Assembly: GCA_021781835.1 (NCBI GenBank) | Contig: JAJXWD010000001.1 | Span: 62,001-126,000 of the forward strand | Direction of reading: 5' to 3' | Length of the DNA stretch: 64,000 nucleotides | Source of the DNA: Pseudomonadota bacterium | GTDB taxonomy: Bacteria; Pseudomonadota; Alphaproteobacteria; Acetobacterales; Acetobacteraceae | Part shown: piece by piece, positions 36,240 to 44,576 of the stretch | How the letters are laid out: each line of letters begins with the position of its first letter | Numbering within the stretch: the stretch's first letter is position 1 | Position numbers and translations under genes: made by a program | The notes under the pieces: model-generated | Told to the model about the DNA's origin: nothing | Database searches by the model: none | The model's input: only the letters and a program-made list of their open reading frames with translations

Positions 36240-36679
36240 GACGCTGGCTGTTGGCCCTGGCGCTGCTGCCGAGCCTGGCGTTGGCCCAAAGCACCGTGAC
36301 GCGCGACGGCGTGACGCTGACCCAGGCCCAGGAGGCGGAAGCCGAGCAGATCGGCGGCCAGTTGCGCTGTCTGGTGTGCCAGGGGGAAAGCCTGGAGGAA
36401 TCTGACGCCACCCTGGCCAAGCAGCTGCGCGGCATCATCCGCCAGCAGGTGGTGGCCGGCGTGGCGCCATCGCAAATCCAATCCTACCTGGTGCAGCGCT
36501 ACGGCATCTTCATTTTGCTCAAGCCGCCGTTCAGCCCGATCACCTGGCTGCTCTACGCCATGCCCGTGCTGGCCTTGCTGGCCGGGGGATTGGGGTTTTG
36601 GGCCACCCGCCGCGGCGCCACGCCCCGCCCCGCCCCCTTGACCGACGCCGAAGCCGCCCGGCTGAAGGAACTTCTGTGA
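36236..36679 (+). CDS. ccmH: CcmH, apocytochrome thiol-handling subunit
   Basis: 147-aa protein: signal peptide to about residue 18, then QLRCLVCQGESLEESDATLA with the LRCxxCQ redox motif, a three-helix domain, and a C-terminal membrane helix (PITWLLYAMPVLALLAGGLG). Corresponds to the N-terminal half of E. coli CcmH. Its stop overlaps the GTG start of ccmI. Confidence 0.94.
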   Translation: MRRWLLALALLPSLALAQSTVTRDGVTLTQAQEAEAEQIGGQLRCLVCQGESLEESDATLAKQLRGIIRQQVVAGVAPSQIQSYLVQRYGIFILLKPPFSPITWLLYAMPVLALLAGGLGFWATRRGATPRPAPLTDAEAARLKELL

Positions 36680-37302
36680 TTTTGCTGCTGCCGCTGCAAG
36701 CGCTGCTGGCGCTTGTGCTCATCTCCCCCCTCGCGCTGGCTTTTCGCCGCCGTACCCACAACACCGAAACACGGGATGCGGCGCTCAGCCTTTACCGCGC
36801 CCAGCTCGATGAGCTGACCCGCGATGCCGATGCCGGCCAGGTGCCGGCGCCGGAGTATCAAGCCGCGCGGCTCGAGATCGAGCACCGGCTGCTGACCGCC
36901 GACCAGATGCACGAGGCGCCGCAGACCGGCAACGCCAAGCCGCTGCTGATCGCCGCGCTGGTGCTGGTGCCCCTCGCCGGTTTCGCGCTGTATCTGCCCG
37001 GCGGGTCGCCCAATGTGCCCTCCGAGCCCCATGCCAGCTGGATAGCCGCCAACGCCAAGCAATATGCCCTGCTCGACGAGCTGATCACCAAGCTGCGCGC
37101 GCATCTGGCCACGGTCGATCCACATTCGGCCGATGCCAGCGAGGGTGAGGCCTATCTCGGCCAGGCCTTGAGCGAACGGGCCGATGCCCTGACACCCGAG
37201 GCGATCTCGCTGTTCCGCCAGTCTTTGGCCAGCGCCCCGCCCGGCGCGCCCTGGATCTCGATCGACCAGCAATTTCTGGGGCAGCTCAGCCAGGGGCAAT
37301 AA
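36676..37302 (+). CDS. ccmI: CcmI, apocytochrome chaperone (short form)
   Basis: 208-aa protein starting at GTG (GTGA overlap with ccmH). The N-terminus is a membrane helix (LLPLQALLALVLISPLALAF), then a cytoplasmic coiled segment LYRAQLDELTRDADAGQVP typical of CcmI, a second helix (LLIAALVLVPLAGFALYLPG), and a short periplasmic region with helical repeats. Shorter than many CcmI proteins because the TPR part is reduced. Last gene of the operon, followed by a terminator. Confidence 0.88.
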   Translation: MILLLPLQALLALVLISPLALAFRRRTHNTETRDAALSLYRAQLDELTRDADAGQVPAPEYQAARLEIEHRLLTADQMHEAPQTGNAKPLLIAALVLVPLAGFALYLPGGSPNVPSEPHASWIAANAKQYALLDELITKLRAHLATVDPHSADASEGEAYLGQALSERADALTPEAISLFRQSLASAPPGAPWISIDQQFLGQLSQGQ

Positions 37303-37348
37303 GGACCGGCGGCCAAGCCTCGGGCGCGTTTTTGGCCGGCAAACAGGG

Positions 37349-37385
37349 ATCCAGGTTGAAGCTTTCGCTTCAGCCTGGATTTTTA
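37349..37385 (+). terminator. Intrinsic terminator of the ccm operon
   Basis: 14-bp stem (37349-37362 with 37367-37380; one G-T pair) closed by TTTC and followed by TTTTA. Lies between ccmI and the convergent DUF5666 gene. Confidence 0.85.
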
Positions 37386-37424
37386 TTGGCCCCGCCCCCG
37401 CCTTGGGAGACGGGCTGTTTGGGC

Positions 37425-38681
37425 TCAGGGGCTGCTCGGTGATTCAACCTCGGGAGCGTCAATATCTGGCTCCGGGGTTTGCGGGTCTGGCAGCTCGATT
37501 TCGGGGGCTTCGGTCTCGGTTGCCTCCGGCTCGGTGGCTTCGCCGGTCTCGGGCGGCTCGAGGGTGCGCGCCCCGCGTGTGTTGCCCTGCTCCTGGGTGC
37601 CTTCCACCCCCCCGTGCTGCTCGTCCTGGCTGGGAATATCGGGGAGATCCTCGGCCTCGATCATGCCGGTGACCTCGCCAGAGGCCGCCACCTCGCCCAC
37701 CAGCTCCATTGGCTTTAGCCCCGACAAGGGCGGGGTTTTGCCGGTGCTTTGGGCGGTGATCCCGTTGGCCCCAAGCAATTTGCCATCACCGGCCGAGCGG
37801 AAATAGCTCTCGATTTCCACCCTTGTGCCGGGCGGGCCAAACTTGATCTGGTGCGGGGTGAGGCTTGCCAGCACCAGCCGGCCATTGGCCATCTGGCCGG
37901 TGGCGATGACCGGCTCCCCCGCCCGCATCCCGGCCAGTTGGGCTGGCGCCGCCGCCAAGGTGAGCTGGCCGAATGTCACGCTGGTTTTGCCGAGCGCGCT
38001 GATGGCCGCCTGCAGCCGGAAATTTTGGCCGGCGGGCAGCCGCGTGACCCGGTAGGCGGCCCATGTGCCATCGGCCCTGCGCTGGGCGGAAATGCCGGCC
38101 ATGTCGCCCACACGCAGGGCAGGCTGGGAGGCCGCCTGGGGCAGCACCACGGTTTGCCCCAGCACGGTGATGCGCGCGCCATTTGCCGAAACCGCGCTGA
38201 CCGGGCCGATGATCGCCTGCCAGGCCGAGATGCTCCGGGCCGCGCCGCCATGCGCGCCTTCCGCCACGCCGCGTACCAGCGCCATGTCGCCCACCCGCAG
38301 CGCGGCCAGCGGGGCTGGTTGGCCGTCTATGGTGACCAGCGTGGTGGCATCGACACGGTATTCCCGCCCGTTCACGAACACGCTGCCAAAACGCTGGATC
38401 GGGCCATAGCCCGCGATGGGGGCACTGATGCCCGTGCCGCCGATGCCGCCGGTTTCCTGGCCAATGCCGGTGCCGCCAATGCCGCCCGTATCGCGCCCGA
38501 CGCCCGTGCCGCCAATGCCCCCGGTTTCCTGGCCAATGCCGGTGCCGCCAATGCCGCCTGTCTCTTGCGCATGGGCCAAGACAGGCGCCGACAGCGCCAG
38601 GCTCAGGGCCAGCACAGCCCCAAGCCCGCGCGGCGCGCGCGGGGGAAATGAGTACAGGAAATGCGCGTCAGGGGCGGTCAT
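37425..38681 (-). CDS. Exported DUF5666-domain protein with glycine repeat and acidic tail
   Basis: 418-aa secreted protein of unknown function. Signal peptide to about residue 38 (LGAVLALSLALSAPVLAHA), then four 12-residue repeats of the form QETGGIGGTGIG (39-86). Next come several beta-rich DUF5666-like modules (about 90-330: GSVFVNGREYRVDATT, GPVSAVSANGARITVLGQTV, VEIESYFRSAGDGKLLGANG). The final about 80 residues are rich in Glu, Pro and Thr. ATG at 38681 overlaps the DUF6502 gene by 14 nt, so the pair is co-translated. DUF5666 modules resemble OB-like surface or periplasmic domains; no catalytic motif is visible. Confidence 0.8.
   Translation of the reverse strand: MTAPDAHFLYSFPPRAPRGLGAVLALSLALSAPVLAHAQETGGIGGTGIGQETGGIGGTGVGRDTGGIGGTGIGQETGGIGGTGISAPIAGYGPIQRFGSVFVNGREYRVDATTLVTIDGQPAPLAALRVGDMALVRGVAEGAHGGAARSISAWQAIIGPVSAVSANGARITVLGQTVVLPQAASQPALRVGDMAGISAQRRADGTWAAYRVTRLPAGQNFRLQAAISALGKTSVTFGQLTLAAAPAQLAGMRAGEPVIATGQMANGRLVLASLTPHQIKFGPPGTRVEIESYFRSAGDGKLLGANGITAQSTGKTPPLSGLKPMELVGEVAASGEVTGMIEAEDLPDIPSQDEQHGGVEGTQEQGNTRGARTLEPPETGEATEPEATETEAPEIELPDPQTPEPDIDAPEVESPSSP
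38424..38567 (-). repeat. Four in-frame 36-nt tandem repeats in the DUF5666 gene
   Basis: Four 12-codon units encode QETGGIGGTGIG, QETGGIGGTGVG, RDTGGIGGTGIG and QETGGIGGTGIS. The units are nearly identical at DNA level and keep frame, so copy number could vary between strains. Confidence 0.9.
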
Positions 38682-39516
38682 CGGCGTCTGTCTCGTAGTA
38701 ATAGACACCAAGACGCAGCCGGCGTAAACGCCCTTCCCGCGCGGGCGGGCCGCTGGTGTCGGTTCGGGCGAGGTTGCCTTCGAGCAAGACCTCGTTACAT
38801 TGCCTGAGCAGGCGGTCGGCCATGTCCGACAGGGCCGGGCGCGCGGCATCCAGCCGCCCAGCCACGATGCCGTTGTGAAACAGGGCACGCTCGATGAAAA
38901 CCGGCCCCCCGCTTTCCAGATTGTGAAACGCGCTGCGCAGATGGTCACCGACATTGGCGGCCAGGAAGAGCAGCTTGTCGCGCAGATCTCCGGGGGTGAA
39001 GGCCGCGCGCAGCAGCCGCACCCGGTTATCGGGCAGGCGCTCCAGCACGCCCGCTTTCTCCAACTCCTCAAGCACCGTTTTCGCCCGCACATCGACCTTG
39101 GCGGTCCGCAGCAGCTCTTCAAAGCTGGCCGGGGCCTGCTCGGCCCGCAGGGGCAAAACGCGCGGCGCGCCATCGGCGGTGCGAAAAAGCGCCGATGAGA
39201 CCCAGGTGCCCACCACCCGGGCCGTGGCGTTCACGCCGGCCATCGGGTCGCGAGCCTCGCTGGATTCCGGGTTGGACGCCGCCTCGCGCAGGCGCTTGAC
39301 CTCCCGCCGGTTGATGCCGGTGATCGCGCTCACCTGACTGTCCGTCGGGCGTTCGCCGCCCTCAAGGCCGTGCAGCGCCTCATCGACATAAATGCGCTTG
39401 AGCAGGTCGCGCATGGCGATATAGCCCCAGCCCCGCCGCATCAGATGCGCGACGAGGGGCCTTAACAGCCGGTAGAGCATGGCCTCGGTGGCCGGTCTCA
39501 TTTCCAAATCGTTCAT
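38668..39516 (-). CDS. DUF6502-family protein, possible DNA-binding regulator
   Basis: 282-aa protein of the DUF6502 type, unknown function. The N-terminal region MLYRLLRPLVAHLMRRGWGY is followed by GERPTDSQVSAITGINRREV and KRLREA, which looks like a helix-turn-helix. The C-terminal half is helical (LLFLAANVGDHLRSAFHNLE) and carries no enzyme motif. ATG at 39516 has AAGG 4 nt upstream; ATG at 39528 is alternative. It heads a two-gene operon with the DUF5666 gene and faces the outer-membrane barrel gene across a region with a conserved 18-bp motif. A regulatory role is inference. Confidence 0.75.
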   Translation of the reverse strand: MNDLEMRPATEAMLYRLLRPLVAHLMRRGWGYIAMRDLLKRIYVDEALHGLEGGERPTDSQVSAITGINRREVKRLREAASNPESSEARDPMAGVNATARVVGTWVSSALFRTADGAPRVLPLRAEQAPASFEELLRTAKVDVRAKTVLEELEKAGVLERLPDNRVRLLRAAFTPGDLRDKLLFLAANVGDHLRSAFHNLESGGPVFIERALFHNGIVAGRLDAARPALSDMADRLLRQCNEVLLEGNLARTDTSGPPAREGRLRRLRLGVYYYETDADDRP

Positions 39517-39560
39517 CGGCCTTATCATCAGCGGAGCGAGGGGACGGTTACGTCTTTAGT

Positions 39561-39578
39561 GTGGAACTTTTTTACACA
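39561..39578. promoter_or_regulatory. Shared 18-bp motif, copy 1 (DUF6502 / barrel intergenic)
   Basis: GTGGAACTTTTTTACACA; identical at 15 of 18 positions to 40569-40586, with a common GTG-N11-CAC dyad. It lies 45 nt upstream of DUF6502 and 82 nt upstream of the barrel gene. No canonical -35/-10 pair aligned with it here. Confidence 0.6.
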
Positions 39579-39659
39579 AAACTCAAGCGTGACGGTTTGG
39601 CAACACTCTGGAGTGTCCGAGACAGGCATGGTAACTTAGTGTTGCGTTGAGGAGACAAC

Positions 39660-40469
39660 ATGACCGCCGATCAAGGCGCTTGCATGAAGCTTGGAAAAGT
39701 TGGTGGCGTTGTGCTGGCGGCTTGCTCACTGGTTTTTGCCGCCGTCCCCCCCGCAAGCGCCTTGGGGACGCTGCCGGGAAGCTTCGAGATTGGCATCGAG
39801 CCCTCGCTTTTCAGCGGCCATTTCGGTACCCACCATCAAATCACCATCTATGACCTGCCGCTGACCCTGGCCTATCACGACCATGGTCTGCGCGTGCAGG
39901 TGGAAATTCCCTATCTGGCCATGTCGGGCGCTGGGGCGATCGCGGGGGCCTCGGTGGTGCCCGTGCGTGGCACCGGGACGCCGCGGCAAGGGGCGGGAGA
40001 TGTCTGGGTGAAGCTGGAATACCGCCTCAACCAGCCCGCGGGATGGGTGCCGGCGGTGATGCCTTATGCCAAAATCAAGCTGCCTGTTGCCTCCTACAAC
40101 AAGGGGCTGGGCACCGGGCGCTTCGATGAGGAGGGGGGCGTGCGGCTGACTTGGCATGTTCGCCATGGCATCTTCCCCTATGCGCAAATGGGCTATCAGA
40201 GCGTCGGCCGTCTGCCGGGGCTGCATTTGCAGAACATGGTGACTTTTGAGCCGGGCATCGCGGTGGCGCTCACCCAAAACCAGTTTTTGAGCCTGATCGT
40301 CATGGGCCATACGCCGGTGCAGCAGCGCCGCAGCTGGGTCGTTTCGGTGGCGGCTGCTTATAATTTAAAGTTGAACATGCGCTGGGGCCTCCAGCTTTAT
40401 CTGGCCCATGGCCTGACCCCGGCCAGCCCGGCGGTTGGGGCGGGTGTCGGCGTCATGGCGCATTTTTAA
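39660..40469 (+). CDS. Outer-membrane beta-barrel protein (MetA-like transporter family)
   Basis: 269-aa exported protein of unknown function. Signal peptide ends near PASA at residue 35, followed by alternating strands (FEIGIEPSLFSGHF, QITIYDLPLTLAYHDHGL, DVWVKLEYRLN) with a mid-protein MPYAKIKLPVASYNKGLGTG, and a final GVMAHF ending in Phe. This is the pattern of small 12-14 strand barrels of the phenol-degradation MetA-like group. GAGGAG lies 6 nt before ATG 39660; ATG 39684 would give a more usual signal length. It shares the LGTGR motif with the barrel at 46378. Confidence 0.72.
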   Translation: MTADQGACMKLGKVGGVVLAACSLVFAAVPPASALGTLPGSFEIGIEPSLFSGHFGTHHQITIYDLPLTLAYHDHGLRVQVEIPYLAMSGAGAIAGASVVPVRGTGTPRQGAGDVWVKLEYRLNQPAGWVPAVMPYAKIKLPVASYNKGLGTGRFDEEGGVRLTWHVRHGIFPYAQMGYQSVGRLPGLHLQNMVTFEPGIAVALTQNQFLSLIVMGHTPVQQRRSWVVSVAAAYNLKLNMRWGLQLYLAHGLTPASPAVGAGVGVMAHF

Positions 40470-40563
40470 AGCTTCCCCAAAAATCAACCTTTAGACGTGG
40501 ATCCTCCGGCGTGTCCGGCACAGGCCCGCCGCGCCCGCGGCGGAAATGTTTTCGATTTTACAC

Positions 40564-40591
40564 TTGACGTGGAACTTTCTCCCACAATAAT
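40564..40591 (+). promoter_or_regulatory. Promoter of the glycan operon with shared 18-bp motif, copy 2
   Basis: TTGACG (40564-40569) and AATAAT (40586-40591) are spaced 16 nt, each five of six to the sigma-70 consensus. The spacer is filled by GTGGAACTTTCTCCCACA (40569-40586), the second copy of the motif at 39561, so a regulator would sit between -35 and -10. It lies 31 nt upstream of the first glycosyltransferase. Confidence 0.65.
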
Positions 40592-40621
40592 TTGCCGCCG
40601 AAGACGCTGCGAGGACATGAC

Positions 40622-42022
40622 ATGCGAGAGATCCACATTGCCGAGCGGGACACCGGGAGCGCGCTAAATGGCGCGGCGGCATGGGGCGCCACCGCGCCCG
40701 GAAACTGGCCGGCCCCGCAGGCCGCCAGGGAACCCAACTCCCTGCCCAGCCCGCCGCGCGGGCGGGCGCGGCCGCTGGTGCCCGCTGGCAACCGGGTTGG
40801 CCCCGCCGTGGTGTTTCTTTACTCCCACGACACGTTCGGCCTCGGCCATTTGCGGCGCAACCTCGCCATCGCCGAACGTCTGCTCGAATCCGGCCAGTTC
40901 GCGGTGCATCTGCTCACCGGCTCACCCGTCATCTCGCAATGGCATTTGCCGCCGGGGCTGCATGTGCACCCCATGCCGCCCGTGGTGAAGACCGGCGCCG
41001 AGCGTTACGCGGCGCGCGACGCGGCAAAGGCCTTTGCCCTCGTCAAGGGCTACCGCTCCGCCCTGATCCTGACCTTGGCGCTGCGCTACCGGCCGGATGT
41101 GTTTCTGGTCGATCATGCGCCCGCGGGCATGAATGGCGAACTGCTGCCCGCCCTGGCGATGATGCGGCGCGAACTGCCCGACACCCGCATCATGCTGGGG
41201 CTGCGCGACATTCTCGACAGCCCCGAAATCGTCCGCGCCACCTGGGCCGAGCAAGACATAGCGCCCCTGCTGGAGCAAGCCTATGACGATATTCTGGTCT
41301 ATGGCTCACGGGCCTTGTTCGATGTCGTCGATGCCTATGGCATCGCTCCCCCCACCGCCGCGCGCGTGCGCTATTGCGGCCATGTCGTCGCGGCGGATCT
41401 GGTGCGCCCAGTCTCCGAAACCCAGGCGCCGTGCTGGAACCAGACCCGCGCCCAGGGCCGCCCGGTGGTGCTGGTTACCGCCGGCGGCGGCGGCGACGGG
41501 TTTGCCCTGATGGACGCTTATTTGGCCGCCTGCCGCCAAACCCCGCCGGGCACATGGCATTCGGTCATCGTCACCGGCCCGCTGATGTCGGCCGCGCAGC
41601 GCGACACGCTGAGCACGGCGGCGGCGGGGCGCGATGATATCGAGCTGATCGATTATCTGACCGACCCGCTGCCCAGCCTGCGCGCCGCCGATCTGGTGAT
41701 CGCGATGGCGGGCTATAACACCAGCGCCGAGCTGATCGCCGCGCGCAAGCGGGCCATCATCGTGCCCCGCCCGGCGCCACGCGCCGAGCAGCGGCTGCGC
41801 GCCGCCCTGCTGGCCCGGCTCGGGCTTGTCCGGGTGATCGAGCAGGGGCCGGAGCTGGCGGCCCAGCTCGGGGGGGCGATCCCCGCCGTTTTGGCCGCGC
41901 CGCCCGCGCCCGAGGCCGCCTGGACACAGCTTGACCTGAACGGGGCCGAACGTGTCGCGGCTCATCTCACCACCACGCTCGAGGCGCGCGCCGCCGCCGA
42001 TCTCACCTGGGAAACCGCTTGA
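40622..42022 (+). CDS. GT-B fold glycosyltransferase, MurG/GT28-like
   Basis: 466-aa cytoplasmic glycosyltransferase. After a basic N-terminal tail of about 55 residues comes FLYSHDTFGLGHLRRNLAIA, the first GT-B strand-loop with GLGHLRR as in predicted glycosyltransferases of the MurG-related COG4671 group. The C-terminal domain has VLVTAGGGGDGFALMDAYLA and the sugar-nucleotide region DLVIAMAGYNTSAELIAARK with RAIIVPRPAPRAEQRLRA. ATG at 40622 with GAGG 8 nt upstream. First of seven coupled genes; donor and acceptor unknown. Confidence 0.85.
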   Translation: MREIHIAERDTGSALNGAAAWGATAPGNWPAPQAAREPNSLPSPPRGRARPLVPAGNRVGPAVVFLYSHDTFGLGHLRRNLAIAERLLESGQFAVHLLTGSPVISQWHLPPGLHVHPMPPVVKTGAERYAARDAAKAFALVKGYRSALILTLALRYRPDVFLVDHAPAGMNGELLPALAMMRRELPDTRIMLGLRDILDSPEIVRATWAEQDIAPLLEQAYDDILVYGSRALFDVVDAYGIAPPTAARVRYCGHVVAADLVRPVSETQAPCWNQTRAQGRPVVLVTAGGGGDGFALMDAYLAACRQTPPGTWHSVIVTGPLMSAAQRDTLSTAAAGRDDIELIDYLTDPLPSLRAADLVIAMAGYNTSAELIAARKRAIIVPRPAPRAEQRLRAALLARLGLVRVIEQGPELAAQLGGAIPAVLAAPPAPEAAWTQLDLNGAERVAAHLTTTLEARAAADLTWETA

Positions 42023-43380
42023 TGCCCACCTCCGTCCCCATGACCGCCACGGCCGGCGGCCCGCTGCCCGATGCGCCGATCGCCTACATCATGAAGCGCT
42101 ATCCGCGCCTGACAGAAACTTTTATTCTCAATGAGATCCGGGCCATGGAGCGGCTAGGCACCAAGCTGCACATCGTCTCGCTGCTGCCCCCCGAGCCGCC
42201 GCCCCACCACCCGATGGTGGCCGAGGTGCTGGCCCCGCTGCATGCCATGCCCCAGCTCGAGGAACCCGGCGCCTGGCGGCGCGTGGCGCGCGCCCACGCG
42301 GCCACCGCCAAGGCGGCGCCGCTGCGCTATCTGGGCGCCATTGCCCGCGCCTGCCTGTGGTCCGTGCAATCGCCCACGCCGCGCACGGTGTGGAAGCAGT
42401 TCATGCGCGGCGGGGTGATCGCGGCGCTGTGCCGGCGCCAGGGCATCCGCCACATCCACGCGCATTTCGCCAATGCCCCCGCCGCCGCCGCGCGCTTTGC
42501 CGGCGTGATGACGGGGCTGCCCTACAGCTTCACCGCCCACGCCAAGGATCTCTACCTCACCCCGCCCCATGTCATTCGCAAGCGTGCCCTGGCGGCCAGC
42601 TTTGTCGCCACCTGCACCGGCTATAATGTCGAATATCTCGCCGCGCTGCTCGGCGGGCGGGCGGACAAGGTGCATCTGGTCTATCACGGCATCGATCTCG
42701 GCCTGTTCGGGGCCAAGGCGCCCGCCCCCGCGCCGGCGGGGCAACGGCTTATTCTCTCGGTCGGCCGGCTGGTGCCCAAGAAAGGGCATGACGACCTCAT
42801 CGAAGCCTGCCGGCTGCTGCGCGCGCGGGGGGTTTCGTTCAGATGCCGCATCGTCGGCGCCGGGCCGCTGCGCCAGGAGCTGGCGGCCCAGATCATGGCG
42901 GGCGGGCTCGAGGGCCTTGTCACGCTCGATGGCGCGATGACCCATGCCGATCTGGTGGCGCTGTACCGCACGGCCGAGGTCTTCGCGCTCGCCCCCCGGA
43001 TCACCGAGGATGGCGATCGCGACGGGATTCCCAACGTCATCGCCGAGGCCATGGCGACGGGGGTGCCCGTTGTCTCGACCCGCGTGTCGGGGATTCCCGA
43101 GCTGGTGCGCGATGGCGAGACCGGCCGGCTGGTGCCCCCACGCGACCCTCTCGCCCTGGCAGATGCCATAGAGCAAACCCTGACCGACCGCGCCGGCGCG
43201 CTGCGCCTGGCCGATGCCGGGCGGGCGCGGCTCGAGGGGGAGTTCGACCTGTGGAAAACCACCCGCCGCCTGCACGCCTTGCTGGGCTGCGCGGCGTGCG
43301 ACCCAGCCGCCCCCGAGGCCAGCGGACGGTTCCAGGCCGATGAGCCGGGCATGGAGGCGCCGCTGGCGGTGGTGTCATGA
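42022..43380 (+). CDS. GT4-family glycosyltransferase A
   Basis: 452-aa GT-B glycosyltransferase. Acceptor domain: SRPLTETF-like KRYPRLTETFILNEIRAMER and HIHAHFANAPAAAARFAGVM. Donor domain: ILSVGRLVPKKGHDDLIEAC and the EX7E region EDGDRDGIPNVIAEAMATGV preceding SRVSGIPELV-like TRVSGIPELVRDGETGRLVP, the GT4 signature. TGATG overlap with the preceding gene. Likely adds a hexose to a lipid-linked glycan (inference). Confidence 0.9.
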   Translation: MPTSVPMTATAGGPLPDAPIAYIMKRYPRLTETFILNEIRAMERLGTKLHIVSLLPPEPPPHHPMVAEVLAPLHAMPQLEEPGAWRRVARAHAATAKAAPLRYLGAIARACLWSVQSPTPRTVWKQFMRGGVIAALCRRQGIRHIHAHFANAPAAAARFAGVMTGLPYSFTAHAKDLYLTPPHVIRKRALAASFVATCTGYNVEYLAALLGGRADKVHLVYHGIDLGLFGAKAPAPAPAGQRLILSVGRLVPKKGHDDLIEACRLLRARGVSFRCRIVGAGPLRQELAAQIMAGGLEGLVTLDGAMTHADLVALYRTAEVFALAPRITEDGDRDGIPNVIAEAMATGVPVVSTRVSGIPELVRDGETGRLVPPRDPLALADAIEQTLTDRAGALRLADAGRARLEGEFDLWKTTRRLHALLGCAACDPAAPEASGRFQADEPGMEAPLAVVS

Positions 43381-44576
43381 AACTCCTCTATCTCAATCTC
43401 GATCGCGGCATTCCCGTGCAAGGCGACAAGGGCGCGTCTGTGCATGTCCGCGAGTTCATCACCGCCGCCGCCGGGCTGGGGCATGATGTCACCTTGGCCT
43501 GCACCACGCTGGGCGAGGGCAATCCGCTGCCGCCCGCGCGCCTGTTGCATGTGCCCGCCCCCCCCGCCGATACCGCGCTCCGCGACCAGCTTGAGCGCCG
43601 CGAGCGCGCCTGTCTGGCCCATGACGACACCGTGGCCGCGCGGATCTGCGCCGAACTCGACCAGCGGGGCTGGGTGCCCGACCTGATTTATGAGCGCCAT
43701 GCGCTGTTTCACCGCGCCGGGGTGACGCTGGCCGCGCGGCTTGGCGTGCCGCGCATTCTCGAGGTCAATGCCCCGCTGGTCGAGGAGCAGCGGCGGTTTC
43801 GCGGCCTGCTGCTCGAGGCGGATGCCCGCGCGGCGGAGGCGGCCTCTTACCGCGGGGCGGAGGCGGTGGTGGCCGTCTCGGGCGCGGTTGGCGCCCATGT
43901 CAGCGCCGTGCTCGGCGGGGGGGAACGTGTTCATGTCGTGCCCAATGGCGTCGATCTTGAACGGTTCGGCGCGGCGGGCGCGGCGGGCGCCGCCCTGCGC
44001 GCCGGGCTCGGTCTGGCCGATGTGCCAGTCGCCGGGTTTGTCGGCAGTTTCAAGAGCTGGCACGGCGTGCCATTTCTGCTCGATGCCATGGCCGCGCTCA
44101 CCCCGGCCTTTCCGGCGCTGCATCTCATCGCCGTGGGCGATGGGCCTGACCACGAGGCGGTGGCGGCCAAGGTGGCCAAGCTTGGCCTCGAGAGCCGTGT
44201 GATTTTACCAGGCCGCGCCTCGCACGGCGACATTCCGGCCTGGCTGGGGGCCATGGATTTCACGGTCGCCCCTTACCTGCCCCAGCCCGATTTCTATTTC
44301 TCCCCGTTGAAAATTTTTGAATCCCTGGCCGCCGGGCGCCCGGTCATCGCCCCCCGGATCGGGGAGATCGATGGCATTCTCCGCCAAGACGCCGACGGGC
44401 TGCTCTACCCCCCCGGCGATCTGGCCGGGCTGCAAGCGGCCCTGACACGGTTTTTGGCCTACCCCGAACAGCGCGCGGCAATGGGGGCACAGGCGCGGGC
44501 CAGTGTGGCGGCGCGGGGCTGGCGCGCGGTTGTCGCCCATTGCCTGGCCCTGGCGCCGGTTGAGTGCGCGGCATGA
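43377..44576 (+). CDS. GT4-family glycosyltransferase B
   Basis: 399-aa GT-B enzyme. N-terminal LYLNLDRGIPVQGDKGASVH gives the acceptor-side Gly-Lys-Gly-Ala loop; the donor side has GFVGSFKSWHGVPFLLDAMA, RVILPGRASHGDIPAWLGAM and the EX7E-type FYFSPLKIFESLAAGRPVIA. ATGA overlaps both upstream and downstream. Distinct from enzyme A in sequence, so probably makes a different linkage. Confidence 0.9.
   Translation: MKLLYLNLDRGIPVQGDKGASVHVREFITAAAGLGHDVTLACTTLGEGNPLPPARLLHVPAPPADTALRDQLERRERACLAHDDTVAARICAELDQRGWVPDLIYERHALFHRAGVTLAARLGVPRILEVNAPLVEEQRRFRGLLLEADARAAEAASYRGAEAVVAVSGAVGAHVSAVLGGGERVHVVPNGVDLERFGAAGAAGAALRAGLGLADVPVAGFVGSFKSWHGVPFLLDAMAALTPAFPALHLIAVGDGPDHEAVAAKVAKLGLESRVILPGRASHGDIPAWLGAMDFTVAPYLPQPDFYFSPLKIFESLAAGRPVIAPRIGEIDGILRQDADGLLYPPGDLAGLQAALTRFLAYPEQRAAMGAQARASVAARGWRAVVAHCLALAPVECAA

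Noticed and set aside
38424-38567. CRISPR-like array
   Set aside because: Repeats are in frame, have no spacers of varying sequence and encode a glycine-rich peptide.
38682-39173. N-terminal extension of the DUF5666 protein
   Set aside because: It overlaps the DUF6502 gene out of frame; a proper signal peptide starts at 38681.
39563-40590. EcfG-type promoters suggested by GGAAC in both shared motifs
   Set aside because: No CGTT-like -10 lies 16-17 nt downstream at either site, and 40564-40591 has a good sigma-70 promoter instead.
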